Of a stretch of 64,000 bases of DNA, positions 24,449-34,253 are shown one piece after another. This stretch comes from Thiomonas bhubaneswarensis. Its GTDB lineage: Bacteria > Pseudomonadota > Gammaproteobacteria > Burkholderiales > Burkholderiaceae_C. The notes beneath the pieces are model-generated. The model did no database searches. It was not told the DNA's origin and saw nothing but the letters and a program-made list of their open reading frames with translations. The DNA lies in NCBI RefSeq assembly GCF_001418255.1, contig NZ_LIPV01000001.1, positions 186,001-250,000 of the forward strand, given 5' to 3'. Position numbers and translations under genes: made by a program. Within the stretch, counting starts at the first letter, position 1, and each line of letters starts with the position of its first letter.

Positions 24449-25270
24449 TCAAACCACCTTGAGGCGGGCGAGCTCGGGCTTGCGCTCGGGCGGGGGCGCC
24501 TTCAGCGCTTCCAGCGCCTGCACCACCAGGCGGGCGACGATGAGATTGCGCACCGGTTTGCGATCGGCCGGCACAACGTACCACGGCGCCTGTGCCGTAG
24601 AGGTGGCAGCCAGCGCCTGGCTGTAGGCCGCCTGATAGGCGTCCCAATACTGGCGCTCCTGCAAATCGGAGGGGTCGAACTTCCAGTGCTTGAGCGGGTT
24701 GTCGATGCGCTCCTGAAGCCGCTCGCGCTGCTCGTCGTGGCCGATGTGCAAAAAGCACTTGAGCACGGCCGTGCCCGACTCGGCCAGCATCTGCTCGAAA
24801 TCGGCGATCTGCCGCAGGTAGCGCTTCATCTCGCCATTCTTGATCTCGCCATGCGCCCGTCGGATGACGGGCTCCTCGTAGTGACTGCGGTTGAACACGC
24901 CGATGCAGCCCAGCGGCGGCACCTGGGCATGCGCCCGCCAGAGAAAGTCGTGGCGCCGCTCCTGCGGCGTGGGCACGCTGAACGACGCGGCATGCATGCC
25001 CAATGGATTCACCCCGGTGAACACCGCCTTGGTGGTGCTGTCCTTGCCGGCCGAGTCCATGCCTTGCAGGATCACCAACAGGGCCTGCTCGCGGCGGGTG
25101 AACATCAGATCTTGTATCTCGCCGATGCGCTGGCGCAGGCTGTCGAGCTCCGCCTCGATCTGGTCTTTGGACGGGTCGCCGGGTAGGTCGATCTGCGTGG
25201 CGCGGTGGGTGAGATCGAGGTTCTCGCCTTCGTCGACCCGCAGGCGATCGAGTTCGGTCAGGGTGGCCAT
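24449..25270 (-). CDS. Polyphosphate kinase 2 family protein
   Basis: A 273-residue cytoplasmic enzyme that transfers phosphate between polyphosphate and nucleoside mono- or diphosphates. Walker A GMDSAGKDS is at residues 70-78, and the family motifs GVNPLGMHAASFSVPT and GVFNRSHYEEP follow, as does the DRKPVRNLIVARL segment. It is of the single-domain type. It probably regenerates ADP/ATP from polyphosphate; which nucleotide is used cannot be decided here. The Sel1 gene ends 9 bases upstream. Confidence 0.92.
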   Translation of the reverse strand: MATLTELDRLRVDEGENLDLTHRATQIDLPGDPSKDQIEAELDSLRQRIGEIQDLMFTRREQALLVILQGMDSAGKDSTTKAVFTGVNPLGMHAASFSVPTPQERRHDFLWRAHAQVPPLGCIGVFNRSHYEEPVIRRAHGEIKNGEMKRYLRQIADFEQMLAESGTAVLKCFLHIGHDEQRERLQERIDNPLKHWKFDPSDLQERQYWDAYQAAYSQALAATSTAQAPWYVVPADRKPVRNLIVARLVVQALEALKAPPPERKPELARLKVV

Positions 25271-25279
25271 GATCCCGCC

Positions 25280-26188
25280 TCAGCGCCTCACGCCCTTGGC
25301 CAGCAGGGCCAGATTGTTACGGGCGCGCTCCTCACCCTGCGCCGCGGCGCGCTGCCACCATTGCCTCGCCTTGTCGATGTCCTGCAGCTTGCCCAGACCG
25401 CGGTAATACAGCACGCCCAGACTGAACTGCGCCTGCGCGTCGCCCTGTTCCGCAGCGCGCTGGTACCAGCCTGCCGCCTGGGCGTGATCGGGCGCTCCGC
25501 CGCGGCCGAGCGCCAGCAGCGTGGCCAGCTCGCGCTGAGCCGCGGGATGATCCATCTCGGCGGCCTTGCGCAGCCAGGCCGCCGCCTGGGCGTCGTCGGC
25601 CGCCACACCCTGCCCGGTGAGAAACATATGGCCGTAGCGGTAGCAGGCTTCACGATGCCCCTGATGCGCGGCCATCGAGAACAGGGCTGCCGCGCCAGCC
25701 AGATCGACCGCACCACCGCGTCCGTCGAGCAGAAAGAAGCCCAGATTGCATTGGCCGCCGGCGTCACCTGCCTCGGCGGCGCGCCGGTACCAGGCCAGTG
25801 CCTGTTCATCGCTGCGCGGCACGCCACGCCCGTGCTCGTACATAAAGCCCAGGCCGTTCATCGCCCGCGCCAGTCCGGTCTGCGCCGCCTCTTGCCAGAG
25901 GGTCAGCGCCTGAGTGTCATCCTGCCCGACACCATGCCCATGAACATAAAGCCAGCCTAGGTTGTATTTCGCTCCGGCCGAGCCCTGATCGGCCGCCCTG
26001 CGATACCACCGCGCGGCGTGCACGTAGTCTTTGCGGTCGTGATAATGCGCGCCCAGCCATTCCTGCGCGGTCGCGTCGCCTTCATGCGCCAGGACTTCGA
26101 GCGGGTGCTGGGTCTCGTCGAAATCGAGGTGCTTGGGCGGCTCGGTCTGAAGATCGAGATCGGGATGGGAAGAAAGCGGGGAACTCAT
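25280..26188 (-). CDS. Sel1-repeat (tetratricopeptide-like) protein
   Basis: A 302-residue protein made of about six Sel1-like repeats of 36 residues, with repeated AQYNLGxxYxxGxGVxxD- and AxxWYRRAAxxGDxxA-type patterns from residue 40 to the end. No signal peptide is seen, so it is probably a cytoplasmic scaffold. ATG at 26188 is chosen; ATG at 26248 is possible. It lies 9 bases before the PPK2 gene and may be co-transcribed with it. Confidence 0.85.
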   Translation of the reverse strand: MSSPLSSHPDLDLQTEPPKHLDFDETQHPLEVLAHEGDATAQEWLGAHYHDRKDYVHAARWYRRAADQGSAGAKYNLGWLYVHGHGVGQDDTQALTLWQEAAQTGLARAMNGLGFMYEHGRGVPRSDEQALAWYRRAAEAGDAGGQCNLGFFLLDGRGGAVDLAGAAALFSMAAHQGHREACYRYGHMFLTGQGVAADDAQAAAWLRKAAEMDHPAAQRELATLLALGRGGAPDHAQAAGWYQRAAEQGDAQAQFSLGVLYYRGLGKLQDIDKARQWWQRAAAQGEERARNNLALLAKGVRR

Positions 26189-26309
26189 GGCACGGCACTG
26201 CGGATGTGGCAGGGAGAATAGCGCGTCCTCGTGCTTGGCAGAAAGCATCCAAAGGTATGCTTTGCAATTGCATACAACTCGGTGTCAACCCTCTTCCGGA
26301 GTCCTTTCT

Positions 26310-26930
26310 ATGCGCCGCTGGCTCTCTCTCGTGCTGCTCTCCGTCGCCCTGCTCAGTCTGAGCGGATGCGGCTACAACGCCCTGCAGTCATCCGACGAGC
26401 AGATCAAGGCCAGCTGGGCCGAAGTGCTCAACCAGTATCAGCGTCGGGCCGATCTGGTGCCCAATCTGGTGAACGTGGTCAAGGGCTACGCCGCGCACGA
26501 AAAGGACGTGTTCGTGCAGGTGACCGAGGCGCGCGCCAAGGTCGGCCAGATTCAGGCCACGCCGGAGCTCATCAACGACCCTGCCGCGTTCGCCAGGTTC
26601 CAGGAGGCGCAGGCACAGATGACCAGCGCACTGTCGAGGCTGATCGCGGTGTCGGAGAACTACCCGCAGCTCAAGGCCGACGGCGTGTTCCGCGATCTGC
26701 AGGCCCAGCTCGAAGGCACGGAAAACCGCATCGCCGTCGCGCGCATGCGCTACATCGAAGCCGTGCAGAACTATAACAACCTGGTGCGCCAGTTCCCGAG
26801 CAATCTCACCGCCATGGTCATCGGCATGAAGGTCAAGCCCAGCTTCACCGTGGAGAACGAAAAGGCCATTTCGGTGGCGCCCAAGGTGGATTTCGGCGGC
26901 ACGGCGCCCGCGCCTGCGGCGTCGCGGTAA
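26310..26930 (+). CDS. lemA: LemA family lipoprotein
   Basis: A 206-residue protein with a lipoprotein signal (Cys at residue 20 in LSGC) and the all-helical LemA core, including YQRRADLVPNLVNVVKGY and YNNLVRQFPSNL. CCGGAG precedes ATG at 26310. It is the first gene of a LemA-TPM-TPM operon, a widespread arrangement of unclear function in the cell envelope. Confidence 0.93.
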   Translation: MRRWLSLVLLSVALLSLSGCGYNALQSSDEQIKASWAEVLNQYQRRADLVPNLVNVVKGYAAHEKDVFVQVTEARAKVGQIQATPELINDPAAFARFQEAQAQMTSALSRLIAVSENYPQLKADGVFRDLQAQLEGTENRIAVARMRYIEAVQNYNNLVRQFPSNLTAMVIGMKVKPSFTVENEKAISVAPKVDFGGTAPAPAASR

Positions 26931-26937
26931 GCGTGGC

Positions 26938-27840
26938 ATGAAGGGCGCTGGCGGGTCGCTGCCGATACTGCGTACCTACTGGCCGCTGCGATGGCTGGCA
27001 GCGCTGTGGCTGTGTTGCGCGGCCTTCGGCCTGAACGCGCAGGCCGCGCTGGTGCCCATCCCGCCGCTGACCTCGCCGGTCACCGATCTCACCGGCACCC
27101 TCACCCCCGAGCAGACCGCCACCCTTGACCAGGAGCTGCGCGCCTTCGCGGCACGCAAGGGCAGCCAGATCGCCGTCCTCATCGTCCCCAGCACGGCGCC
27201 CGAGGCCATCGAGCAATACAGCATTCGCGTGGTCGATGCCTGGAAACTCGGCCGCAAGGATCAGGACGACGGCGTGCTGCTGCTGGTGGCCAAGGACGAT
27301 CGCGCCATGCGCATCGAGGTCGGCTACGGTCTGGAAGGTGCCATTCCCGACGCCATCGCCAAGCGCATCATCGCCGAGATCATCGCCCCGCAATTCAGGC
27401 AGGGCGACTATTTCGGCGGCATTCAGGCCGGGCTTCAGCAATTGATGAAGCTGATCGACGGCGAGCAACTGCCCCCGCCGCAAGCCAGGCCCGCGGGTGA
27501 GGGCCGCTCCAGTGCGCACGAAATCGGCTTGATGGTGCTGTTCGGCGCGGTCGTGGCCGGTTCGGTGCTGCGCGCGGTACTGGGCCGCACTGTCGGCGCT
27601 GGCCTGAGCGCGCTGATCGCCGGGGGCGTGGGCTGGTGGCTGGTGGGTTCGGTGCTGCTGGGGCTGGTGTTCGGCGCGCTGGCCTTTCTCGCCGTCTTCA
27701 GCGGCATCCGCCTGGGCGGCGGGCCGGGCGGACTGGGGGGTGGCGGTTTTGGCGGCGGGTTTGGTGGAGGCTCGAACTCCGGCGGCTTCAGCGGCGGCGG
27801 GGGCGGGTTTGGCGGGGGCGGCGCTTCGGGCCGGTGGTGA
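26938..27840 (+). CDS. TPM domain (YgcG-like) membrane protein with Gly-rich tail
   Basis: A 300-residue protein with an N-terminal signal anchor, a TPM domain at about residues 45-170 (VTDLTGTLTPEQ, then QIAVLIVPS and RIEVGYGLEGAIPDA), two hydrophobic segments around 190-250, and a C-terminal run of Gly, Phe and Ser that ends in GGGGASGRW. This is the standard architecture of YgcG proteins encoded beside LemA. It starts 7 bases after lemA. Confidence 0.92.
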   Translation: MKGAGGSLPILRTYWPLRWLAALWLCCAAFGLNAQAALVPIPPLTSPVTDLTGTLTPEQTATLDQELRAFAARKGSQIAVLIVPSTAPEAIEQYSIRVVDAWKLGRKDQDDGVLLLVAKDDRAMRIEVGYGLEGAIPDAIAKRIIAEIIAPQFRQGDYFGGIQAGLQQLMKLIDGEQLPPPQARPAGEGRSSAHEIGLMVLFGAVVAGSVLRAVLGRTVGAGLSALIAGGVGWWLVGSVLLGLVFGALAFLAVFSGIRLGGGPGGLGGGGFGGGFGGGSNSGGFSGGGGGFGGGGASGRW

Positions 27841-27841
27841 C

Positions 27842-28348
27842 ATGCGATTCAAACGCCTGATCCGTCATCTCACCTTTGCGCCGTGGCGGGTGCGCCGCGC
27901 CTTTCCCCACGCCACGCTAGCGGCCATCGCAAAGGCCATCCACGCCGCCGAGCAGGCCCACGGCGGCGAAATCCGCTTTGCCGTCGAGGGCGCGCTCGAC
28001 CTGCCCGAGCTATGGCGCGGCCTGAGCGCGCGCGAACGCGCGATCGAGGTGTTTTCGCTTCTGCATGTGTGGGACACCGAGCGCAACGACGGCGTGCTGA
28101 TTTATCTGCTGCTGGCCGAGCGCGATGTGGAAATCGTCGCCGATCGCGGCCTGCGCGCGCAGATCGGCACCCAAGCCTGGGAACAGGTCTGCCGCGGCAT
28201 GGAGGCTCTGCTGCGCCAGGGCCGTTTCGAGGCCGCCGCCCTGCATGGCGTAGCCGAGGTCAGCAGACTGCTGTGTGCGCGCGGCCTGCCGCCTATGAGT
28301 GAGCGACGCAACGAACTGCCCGACTGGCCGGTGGTGCTGAGGCTATAA
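27842..28348 (+). CDS. Second TPM domain protein (short form)
   Basis: A 168-residue soluble TPM-domain protein (GGEIRFAVEGALDLPELWRG, then VLIYLLLAERDVEIVADRG) without signal peptide or membrane segments, as is usual for the third gene of such operons. It starts 1 base after the previous stop. A 7-bp hairpin at 28424-28441 lies downstream without a T-run. Confidence 0.9.
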   Translation: MRFKRLIRHLTFAPWRVRRAFPHATLAAIAKAIHAAEQAHGGEIRFAVEGALDLPELWRGLSARERAIEVFSLLHVWDTERNDGVLIYLLLAERDVEIVADRGLRAQIGTQAWEQVCRGMEALLRQGRFEAAALHGVAEVSRLLCARGLPPMSERRNELPDWPVVLRL

Positions 28349-28423
28349 CCTCTGAAGCTGTGAATGAATCCGGCGCGCCCGAGCGGGGCGCGTCGGCGGC
28401 GCCAATCAAGGCGCAAAGCGCAT

Positions 28424-28441
28424 GCGTGCCCGTAGGCACGC
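28424..28441. other. Perfect hairpin between convergent operons
   Basis: GCGTGCC and GGCACGC flank a CGTA loop in the 165-base gap between the TPM operon and the AsmA gene, which converge here. It may act as a weak bidirectional terminator, though no T-run follows. Confidence 0.35.
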
Positions 28442-28513
28442 AGAGCATTTGCAACGCCGAGTGGAGCTGCCGGCGCGGCATGAGCGGGAGTGGCCGGATT
28501 TGTTCATAGCTTC

Positions 28514-30829
28514 TCAGGGAAACAACCCCTTGAACAAGCCGGGCACGACCTTGCGCAGGGGTTCGGCCTGTGTCGGCGCGAGTTGTTTCTCCAACTCGTT
28601 CTGCAGCGTGTTCTTCAAGGTCTGCCGCAGCACATTGACCCCCGCCTGCGACCACATGACGGTGAAACCCGGCTGGGCGAAACGGCCCTGCACCCGCACC
28701 GGCACGGTCACACCGCGAAGAGCGGCGAGATCGGCGCCGCCCTGGCCCTTGAGCGTCCCCACCAGGGTGGGCAGCAGCAAATAGTCCATCTGCTGCCGGG
28801 GCAGGTCGAACCAGCCCTCGCCGCCTAGGCGCAGCAGGGGGCTTTGCACCGACAAGTCGCTGTTCCTCGCCACCCCGTTTTGCAGCACGAACGTGGCGCC
28901 CAGCGAGGTGAAATCGGTCTGATCGCCCGGGGTCACGGCGAACTGCCCGTCCTTGCGTGCCGCCAGCAGCGCGCGGGCATTGCGCAGCATCTGCGCCAGA
29001 TTGAAACCCTTGACGGCGCCGTCACGCACATCGAGTCGCGCCTTGCCGGAGAGACTGTCCAACAGCGCGGGCAGGGTCTTGCCCTGCGCCGTCAGGTTCG
29101 CGTTCCAAGCAGCCTTGCCAAGCAAAAAATCCTTGCCGCTCAGCGCCTGCAGCACGGGTTGCACGCTGAGGTCGCGCGCGGTTTGCTGCAAGGTGTAGCG
29201 CTGCTGCGCCAGATCGACGCGCAAGTCCGCGTTGACCGACCCGCCGAAGCCCTGGGCGGTCAGCACCTGCAGCGCGAGGGTCTTGCGGTCGCTGCTCACC
29301 TGGCCTTGCACCGCGCTCCATTGCATGCCCTTGAGCAGCAGGCTGCCGATCTTGAACTGGGCATTCAGGCCGAAGGACTGGAAGGCGGACAGATCGATGG
29401 ATGTGGGCGCGGAGTTGGCCTGGGCACGCGCCGCGGGCGCCGGCAGCCAGTCGTCGACATCGATGCGGTCGGCGCTGAGGTCCAGTCGCAGCGTGGCGGG
29501 CTGGGCCCATCCGCCAGAGAGCTTCATGGCGCTTCCTGCAAGCTGCCCCTGCAACTGGAACTGCCCGGTCGCACCGGCCGCGCCTGTGCCGCCGCGGTAC
29601 TGCGCCTGGCCCTGCAGCGCCAGCGTCTGCGGCTTGGCACCAGGGGTCATCTGGCCCGAGAGTTTGATCGCAGAAAGATCGAGGCTTTGTTGCGTCAGGT
29701 CGAACAGCAAAGGCGAGGCCAGGGTGAGGCTCAATGCACCCTCGTGCCCGCTCGTGCCGCGCTGGACGTCGCACTGCGCCAGCGGAATGCGCAGCTCACG
29801 CCAGGGGCCCGCGCCCTGCTGCGTGGTGAGCTGCAGATGCAGCGGCTGCGCGGCACCGAGATCGGCCCGGGCGTTGAAGGGGCCGATCTGCACCTGGTCG
29901 GCCAGGACGGCTAGCGAAGGCAGGTCGGCCTGCACGCTCAGCGGTTCGCCACTGCCGGTACGACCCGTGGTCTTGAGCCGCCATTGCTGCGCGGTCAGGG
30001 TCAGTGCCGGGCGGGTCGCCACGCCCAGACTGGCGGCTTCGACCTGGGTCTGCATGGCCTTCAGCCAGGGGCTATCGCCCTGAATCGACAGCGCCAGGTC
30101 GGACAGCGTCAGGCTGTGCTGGTCCGGCTCGGTCTGCAGCTTGCCGCGCAGGGCCACGCGCGTGGCCACCGCGGGCTGAACGAAGCGCGCCGTGCCTCCC
30201 AGATGGAAGGCCCCGGCGCGACCGCCCTCCAGCCCGGCAAGCCCGAGATCGAGCGCGTCGATGCGGCCGTGGATCTGGGCCTTGTCGTCGTCGTAAATGA
30301 TCGCGCCCTGCTCCACCTGCAGGCGGTGCACCGAAAGGCCGAGCGGGCTGGTCGGCGCGTTGGATTCGGGCTTGCTGTCGGGCAGCAGATCGGCAAAATT
30401 GAAGCGGCCTTGCGCGTCGCGGGCGACGTGAATCTGTGGCTTGACCATCACCACCCGGTCGACCACCAACTTGCGCCGCAGAAGCGCCAGCAGATCCAGA
30501 TGCAGGCGAAGATCGTCGGCCCGCGCGAACACGGCAGGCGAGTCGCGCTCACTCAAGGAGAACGGCCCGGTGCGCAGCGTCAGCGGCGGGAACAGCTTGA
30601 GCTCGATGGTGCCCGGCAGGGTCAGGGTGCGGTGTTCGCGCTCCTGCACCACCTGGATCAGCGTGGCCTTGTACTGGTTCGGATCGAAGGTCAGCAGCAG
30701 AATGCTCAGGCCACCCACCACCAGAATGACCGCCGCCAGCAAGGCCGCCACCACGCCCCTGAGCAGACGGGCGGCCCAGCGCCTGCGCGGCACCGGCGCG
30801 CCGGGCTGCGGGGCGGCAACCTCAGCCAT
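28514..30829 (-). CDS. AsmA family protein
   Basis: A 771-residue envelope protein anchored by one N-terminal membrane helix (about residues 22-48, RGVVAALLAAVILVVGGLS) with a long periplasmic part. The AsmA N-terminal domain (FDPNQYKATLIQVVQEREHR) and the conserved C-terminal domain near residues 610-720 are present. AsmA-like proteins are thought to bridge the periplasm and move phospholipids or assist outer-membrane assembly. It is a single gene, divergent from the UbiH-type gene. Confidence 0.92.
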   Translation of the reverse strand: MAEVAAPQPGAPVPRRRWAARLLRGVVAALLAAVILVVGGLSILLLTFDPNQYKATLIQVVQEREHRTLTLPGTIELKLFPPLTLRTGPFSLSERDSPAVFARADDLRLHLDLLALLRRKLVVDRVVMVKPQIHVARDAQGRFNFADLLPDSKPESNAPTSPLGLSVHRLQVEQGAIIYDDDKAQIHGRIDALDLGLAGLEGGRAGAFHLGGTARFVQPAVATRVALRGKLQTEPDQHSLTLSDLALSIQGDSPWLKAMQTQVEAASLGVATRPALTLTAQQWRLKTTGRTGSGEPLSVQADLPSLAVLADQVQIGPFNARADLGAAQPLHLQLTTQQGAGPWRELRIPLAQCDVQRGTSGHEGALSLTLASPLLFDLTQQSLDLSAIKLSGQMTPGAKPQTLALQGQAQYRGGTGAAGATGQFQLQGQLAGSAMKLSGGWAQPATLRLDLSADRIDVDDWLPAPAARAQANSAPTSIDLSAFQSFGLNAQFKIGSLLLKGMQWSAVQGQVSSDRKTLALQVLTAQGFGGSVNADLRVDLAQQRYTLQQTARDLSVQPVLQALSGKDFLLGKAAWNANLTAQGKTLPALLDSLSGKARLDVRDGAVKGFNLAQMLRNARALLAARKDGQFAVTPGDQTDFTSLGATFVLQNGVARNSDLSVQSPLLRLGGEGWFDLPRQQMDYLLLPTLVGTLKGQGGADLAALRGVTVPVRVQGRFAQPGFTVMWSQAGVNVLRQTLKNTLQNELEKQLAPTQAEPLRKVVPGLFKGLFP

Positions 30830-30993
30830 GATCGGGGCCTGCGTCGCGCAACGAATCTACCGGGGGCACAATGCAGGTTTTGTCGGTCAACATGGCTGCC
30901 GATTCTATTGATCCGGTCAGTTGACGTGTTTGAAACTGCGCCCCCCACCCCGGCCCTCTCCGCCCGCATGGCGGGGGCAGAACGGCTCTTCCC

Positions 30994-32199
30994 ATGTCCT
31001 CTTCATTTCACCTTCTGATTCTCGGCGGCGGCATCGTCGGCAAGGCCTGCGCCCTGGCCCTGGCCCAATCAGGGCTGGATGTCACCCTGCTGGGCGCGCG
31101 CCCGGCCGGCGCGCTGCCCGCCCAGGGTTACGCGCAGCGCATCTACGCGCTCAACGCCGCTTCCAAGCGGTGGCTCGATGCGCTTCGCGTCTGGCCGCAG
31201 GTGCCGCAAGAGCGCATCGAGCCGATTCGTGCCATGCGCATTCGCGCCGATGGCGCGCAACTGTTCTTCGACAGCCGCGACGCGCAGGGCGAGGCCCTGG
31301 CGTGGACGGCCGAATCCGACGCCATCGAGGCCGCGCTCGACCTCGCGCTGCGCTTTGAACGCCGGGTGGTCATCGACCCTGCGCAGGCCGGTCAGATCAG
31401 CCGCTTGCCGGACGCCCCGGGCTGGCAGGTGACCACCCGCGACGGCCGCAATCTGCGCGCCGATCTGCTGATCGGCGCCGACGGCGAGCACAGCCTGGTG
31501 CGCCGCGTCTCGGGCATCGCCATGGACACACACGACTACATGCAGCGCGGCATCGTCGCCAACTTTGACTGCGCCGCGCCGCACGAGGGCGTCGCCTTCC
31601 AGACTTTCGTCGAGGGCGGCGTGCTAGCGCTGCTGCCGCTGGCTTCGATCGAGGGTCGGCATCAGGTCTCGCTCGTCTGGTCGGCCCCCGAGGCGCTGGC
31701 GGTCGAGCTGCTCGCGCTGCCGCCCGAGGCGCTGGCGCAGCGCGTGCAAGCGCACCTGAGCGTGATGGGGGCGCAGCATCTCGGCCCGCTGCAGCCCACC
31801 GGCACGGCCGCGGCCTGGCGCCTGCAGCGACAGCTCGCCCGCCGCACCGTGGGCGACGCTCTGGTGCTGATTGGCGATGCCGCGCACCGGGTGCATCCGC
31901 TGGCCGGCCAGGGGCTGAACCTCGGCCTGCAGGATGCGCAGGTGCTCGCCCAGGTCTTGCAGCAGCGACCGGCGGCCCAGTCGCCAGCCGATCCGCGCCT
32001 GCTTCGGCGCTACGCCCGCGCCCGCGCGGAGCAGGTGCTGGCGCTGGCGACCACCACCGACGCCCTCGCGCGGCTGTACGGCAGCCACAGCCGGGTGCCC
32101 GCGCCGCTGCGCGCCCTCGGCCTGCAGGCCACCCATGCCCTTGCTCCCGTGCGGCACTTGCTCGCCCGCTATGCTTCGGGTCTTCCCTATCTTGCCTGA
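30994..32199 (+). CDS. UbiH/UbiF/COQ6-type FAD monooxygenase
   Basis: A 401-residue flavoprotein hydroxylase of the ubiquinone-biosynthesis family. The dinucleotide motif GGGIVG is at 11-16, the DG motif LLIGADGEHSLVRR is near 158-171, and the GD motif (GDAAHRVHPLAGQGLNLGLQD) begins at 294. It probably hydroxylates the benzenoid ring of a ubiquinone precursor; which carbon cannot be told. DsbC is encoded 27 bases downstream. Confidence 0.9.
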   Translation: MSSSFHLLILGGGIVGKACALALAQSGLDVTLLGARPAGALPAQGYAQRIYALNAASKRWLDALRVWPQVPQERIEPIRAMRIRADGAQLFFDSRDAQGEALAWTAESDAIEAALDLALRFERRVVIDPAQAGQISRLPDAPGWQVTTRDGRNLRADLLIGADGEHSLVRRVSGIAMDTHDYMQRGIVANFDCAAPHEGVAFQTFVEGGVLALLPLASIEGRHQVSLVWSAPEALAVELLALPPEALAQRVQAHLSVMGAQHLGPLQPTGTAAAWRLQRQLARRTVGDALVLIGDAAHRVHPLAGQGLNLGLQDAQVLAQVLQQRPAAQSPADPRLLRRYARARAEQVLALATTTDALARLYGSHSRVPAPLRALGLQATHALAPVRHLLARYASGLPYLA

Positions 32200-32226
32200 T
32201 GCGCGGGTTTGCGCCGCGCCGCTTTC

Positions 32227-32964
32227 ATGAACTCATTGCTTTCACGCTCCGTCATGCGCGTTCTGCGCGGGGTCGCGCTGTCCGCGGCCTTTCTTTCTCT
32301 GCCTGTCATGGCGCAGACCGTGGCCGAAACCCGCGCCGCTCTCGAAAAAGCCATGCCCGGCCTACCTGCCAGCGCCAAGATCATCAAGACGCCCTACGCC
32401 GGGCTGTATGAAGTCGATGTCGGCACCAAGATTTTCTACACCGACGCCAAGGCCACGTTTCTGTTCGCGGGCGAGATCTTCGATACCAAGACCCAGACCA
32501 ATGTCACCAAGGCCCGCATCGACGAATTGCGCCGGGTGAACTGGAAGGATCTGCCCTTCAAGGACTCGTTCAAGCTGGTGTTCGGCAACGGCAAGCGCCA
32601 GATCGCGATCTTCGAAGATCCCTACTGCCCCTATTGCCACAAAATGGAAGCCACACTGGAGAAGATGAGCAACGTCACGCTGCATGTGTTCGTCGTGCCC
32701 ATCATCCGCCGCGAATCGATGCAGCAGGCGCGCGACATCTGGTGCGCGCCCAACCGCAGCAAGGCCTGGCTCGACTGGATGAACAATCAGGTGCAGCCGC
32801 CCAAGGCCGCGGCCAACTGCGTCGATCCGCTCAAGACCAATGTCGAGCTGGCGGAAAAGCTCGGCATCTCGTCCACGCCCACGCTGATCTTCATGGACGG
32901 CAGCCGCATGGAAGGCGCGTTGCCGCAGGAAGAAGTCGAGAAAAAGCTGGCTGCCGTCAAATAA
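32227..32964 (+). CDS. dsbC: Thiol:disulfide interchange protein DsbC
   Basis: A 245-residue periplasmic disulfide isomerase. It has a signal peptide ending near residue 30, an N-terminal dimerisation domain (KTPYAGLYEVDVGTKIFY) and a thioredoxin fold with active site CPYC at 134-137. E. coli DsbC has CGYC, so the redox potential may differ. A second Cys pair (WCAPN and NCVDP) matches the structural disulfide, and the cis-Pro is in SSTPTL. ATG at 32254 is an alternative start. Its last 8 bases overlap the convergent azlD. Confidence 0.92.
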   Translation: MNSLLSRSVMRVLRGVALSAAFLSLPVMAQTVAETRAALEKAMPGLPASAKIIKTPYAGLYEVDVGTKIFYTDAKATFLFAGEIFDTKTQTNVTKARIDELRRVNWKDLPFKDSFKLVFGNGKRQIAIFEDPYCPYCHKMEATLEKMSNVTLHVFVVPIIRRESMQQARDIWCAPNRSKAWLDWMNNQVQPPKAAANCVDPLKTNVELAEKLGISSTPTLIFMDGSRMEGALPQEEVEKKLAAVK

Positions 32965-33277
32965 GGCGCCACAAGAGGTACACCGCCATCCCGCCCAGGA
33001 TGGCGGCCAGCAGCTTGCGGGTGCCCAGCACCAGCGCGGCGCTGGCCAGGGCGCCAGCCAGCCAGGGGTTGCGCCAGCTCAAGTCCCAATGCGTCCCGTC
33101 GGGCAACAGCACCATGGGCACGACGATGGCGGTGAGCACCGCCACCGGCACATGACGCAGCGCCTGCTGCACCCGCGGCGCAAACCGCAGCCGGCCGCCC
33201 AGGCCGAACAGGGTGTAGCGAATGGCGAAGGTCACCACCGCCATGCCAGCGATCACCGCCCACAGGCTCCAGTTCAT
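32957..33277 (-). CDS. azlD: AzlD family branched-chain amino acid exporter subunit
   Basis: A 106-residue protein with about four hydrophobic segments and typical AzlD residues ([28 protein letters not shown]). With AzlC it forms an exporter for branched-chain amino acids or their analogues. The start codon overlaps the azlC stop (ATGA). Confidence 0.9.
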   Translation of the reverse strand: MNWSLWAVIAGMAVVTFAIRYTLFGLGGRLRFAPRVQQALRHVPVAVLTAIVVPMVLLPDGTHWDLSWRNPWLAGALASAALVLGTRKLLAAILGGMAVYLLWRLI

Positions 33278-34023
33278 CGCGCGTCTCCCTCTAGGCCAGG
33301 ACCGCGACGGCCATCCATCCACACCCCGACCGCCACCCCGGCACACGCCGCGAGCATCAGGCCTAGCTTGTACGGCAGATCGCGCGCCGCCACTGCCACC
33401 ACCGCCGCGGTGAGCGCCACGGCCATGCTCGGCTGCTGCCGCAGCAGCGGCACGACGATGCCGACGAAGGTCGCCACCAGCGCGAATTCCAGCCCAAGAT
33501 GCGTGAGCGCCGGGTTGGCCGTACCCAGCCAGGCGCCCAGCGCGGTCCAGCCCAGCCAGTTGAGGTACATGGCCGCGCCCGACCCCGCCGTGTACCAATG
33601 CTTGAAGGGAGCGCCATCGTCTTGCGCATAGCGGTGATACACCGTGGCGTAGGTTTCATCGGTGAGCCAGAACGCCAGCAGCACCCGCCAGCGTTGCGGC
33701 AGACGCGCCATCTGCGGTTGCAGACTGGCGGCGTAAAGCAGGTGACGCAGGTTGACGACCAGAGTCGTGAACACCACGACCAGCCCGCTGGCACCCGTGC
33801 CCAGCAGACTCAGCGCGATGAACTGCGCCGACCCGGCAAACACCAGCGCCGACATCGCCAGCGCCCCGGCCATGCCCAGCGGGCTGCTCGAGGCCAGCGC
33901 GCCGAAAATCAGCCCAAAGGGCGCCGCGCCCAGAAGCAGGGGAATGGTGTCACGCGCGCCATGGCGCAGTTCGGTCGAACGGCCCGCCACTGGGCGGTCG
34001 GAAGAAGATGACATCGCACACAT
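33274..34023 (-). CDS. azlC: AzlC family branched-chain amino acid exporter subunit
   Basis: A 249-residue inner-membrane protein with about seven hydrophobic segments. Family landmarks are [17 protein letters not shown] near residue 28, [13 protein letters not shown] near 62 and [13 protein letters not shown] near 90. It is the large partner of AzlD. An ATG at 34014 is an alternative start. The 230 bases upstream hold no recognisable gene. Confidence 0.92.
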   Translation of the reverse strand: MCAMSSSSDRPVAGRSTELRHGARDTIPLLLGAAPFGLIFGALASSSPLGMAGALAMSALVFAGSAQFIALSLLGTGASGLVVVFTTLVVNLRHLLYAASLQPQMARLPQRWRVLLAFWLTDETYATVYHRYAQDDGAPFKHWYTAGSGAAMYLNWLGWTALGAWLGTANPALTHLGLEFALVATFVGIVVPLLRQQPSMAVALTAAVVAVAARDLPYKLGLMLAACAGVAVGVWMDGRRGPGLEGDAR

Positions 34024-34253
34024 GCGTGCAGATTACAGGACGGCAGCGATCCAGCTCCGGGGGCACTTGGGGCGGACACCGCCCTGGCCCGCTCCTGCGC
34101 AGCGTCACGCCGTCGGCGACCATCGCGCCGCCACGCAGGCGCATTCCTGAGCCTCGGAGTCGGCTTCTGCTGGCATGGTGCCGAATGCTTGAGTTGTCAC
34201 ATTCACAAGCGTAAAAGCCGACTTTCCACCTCATCGACTCACGGGAGATCGTC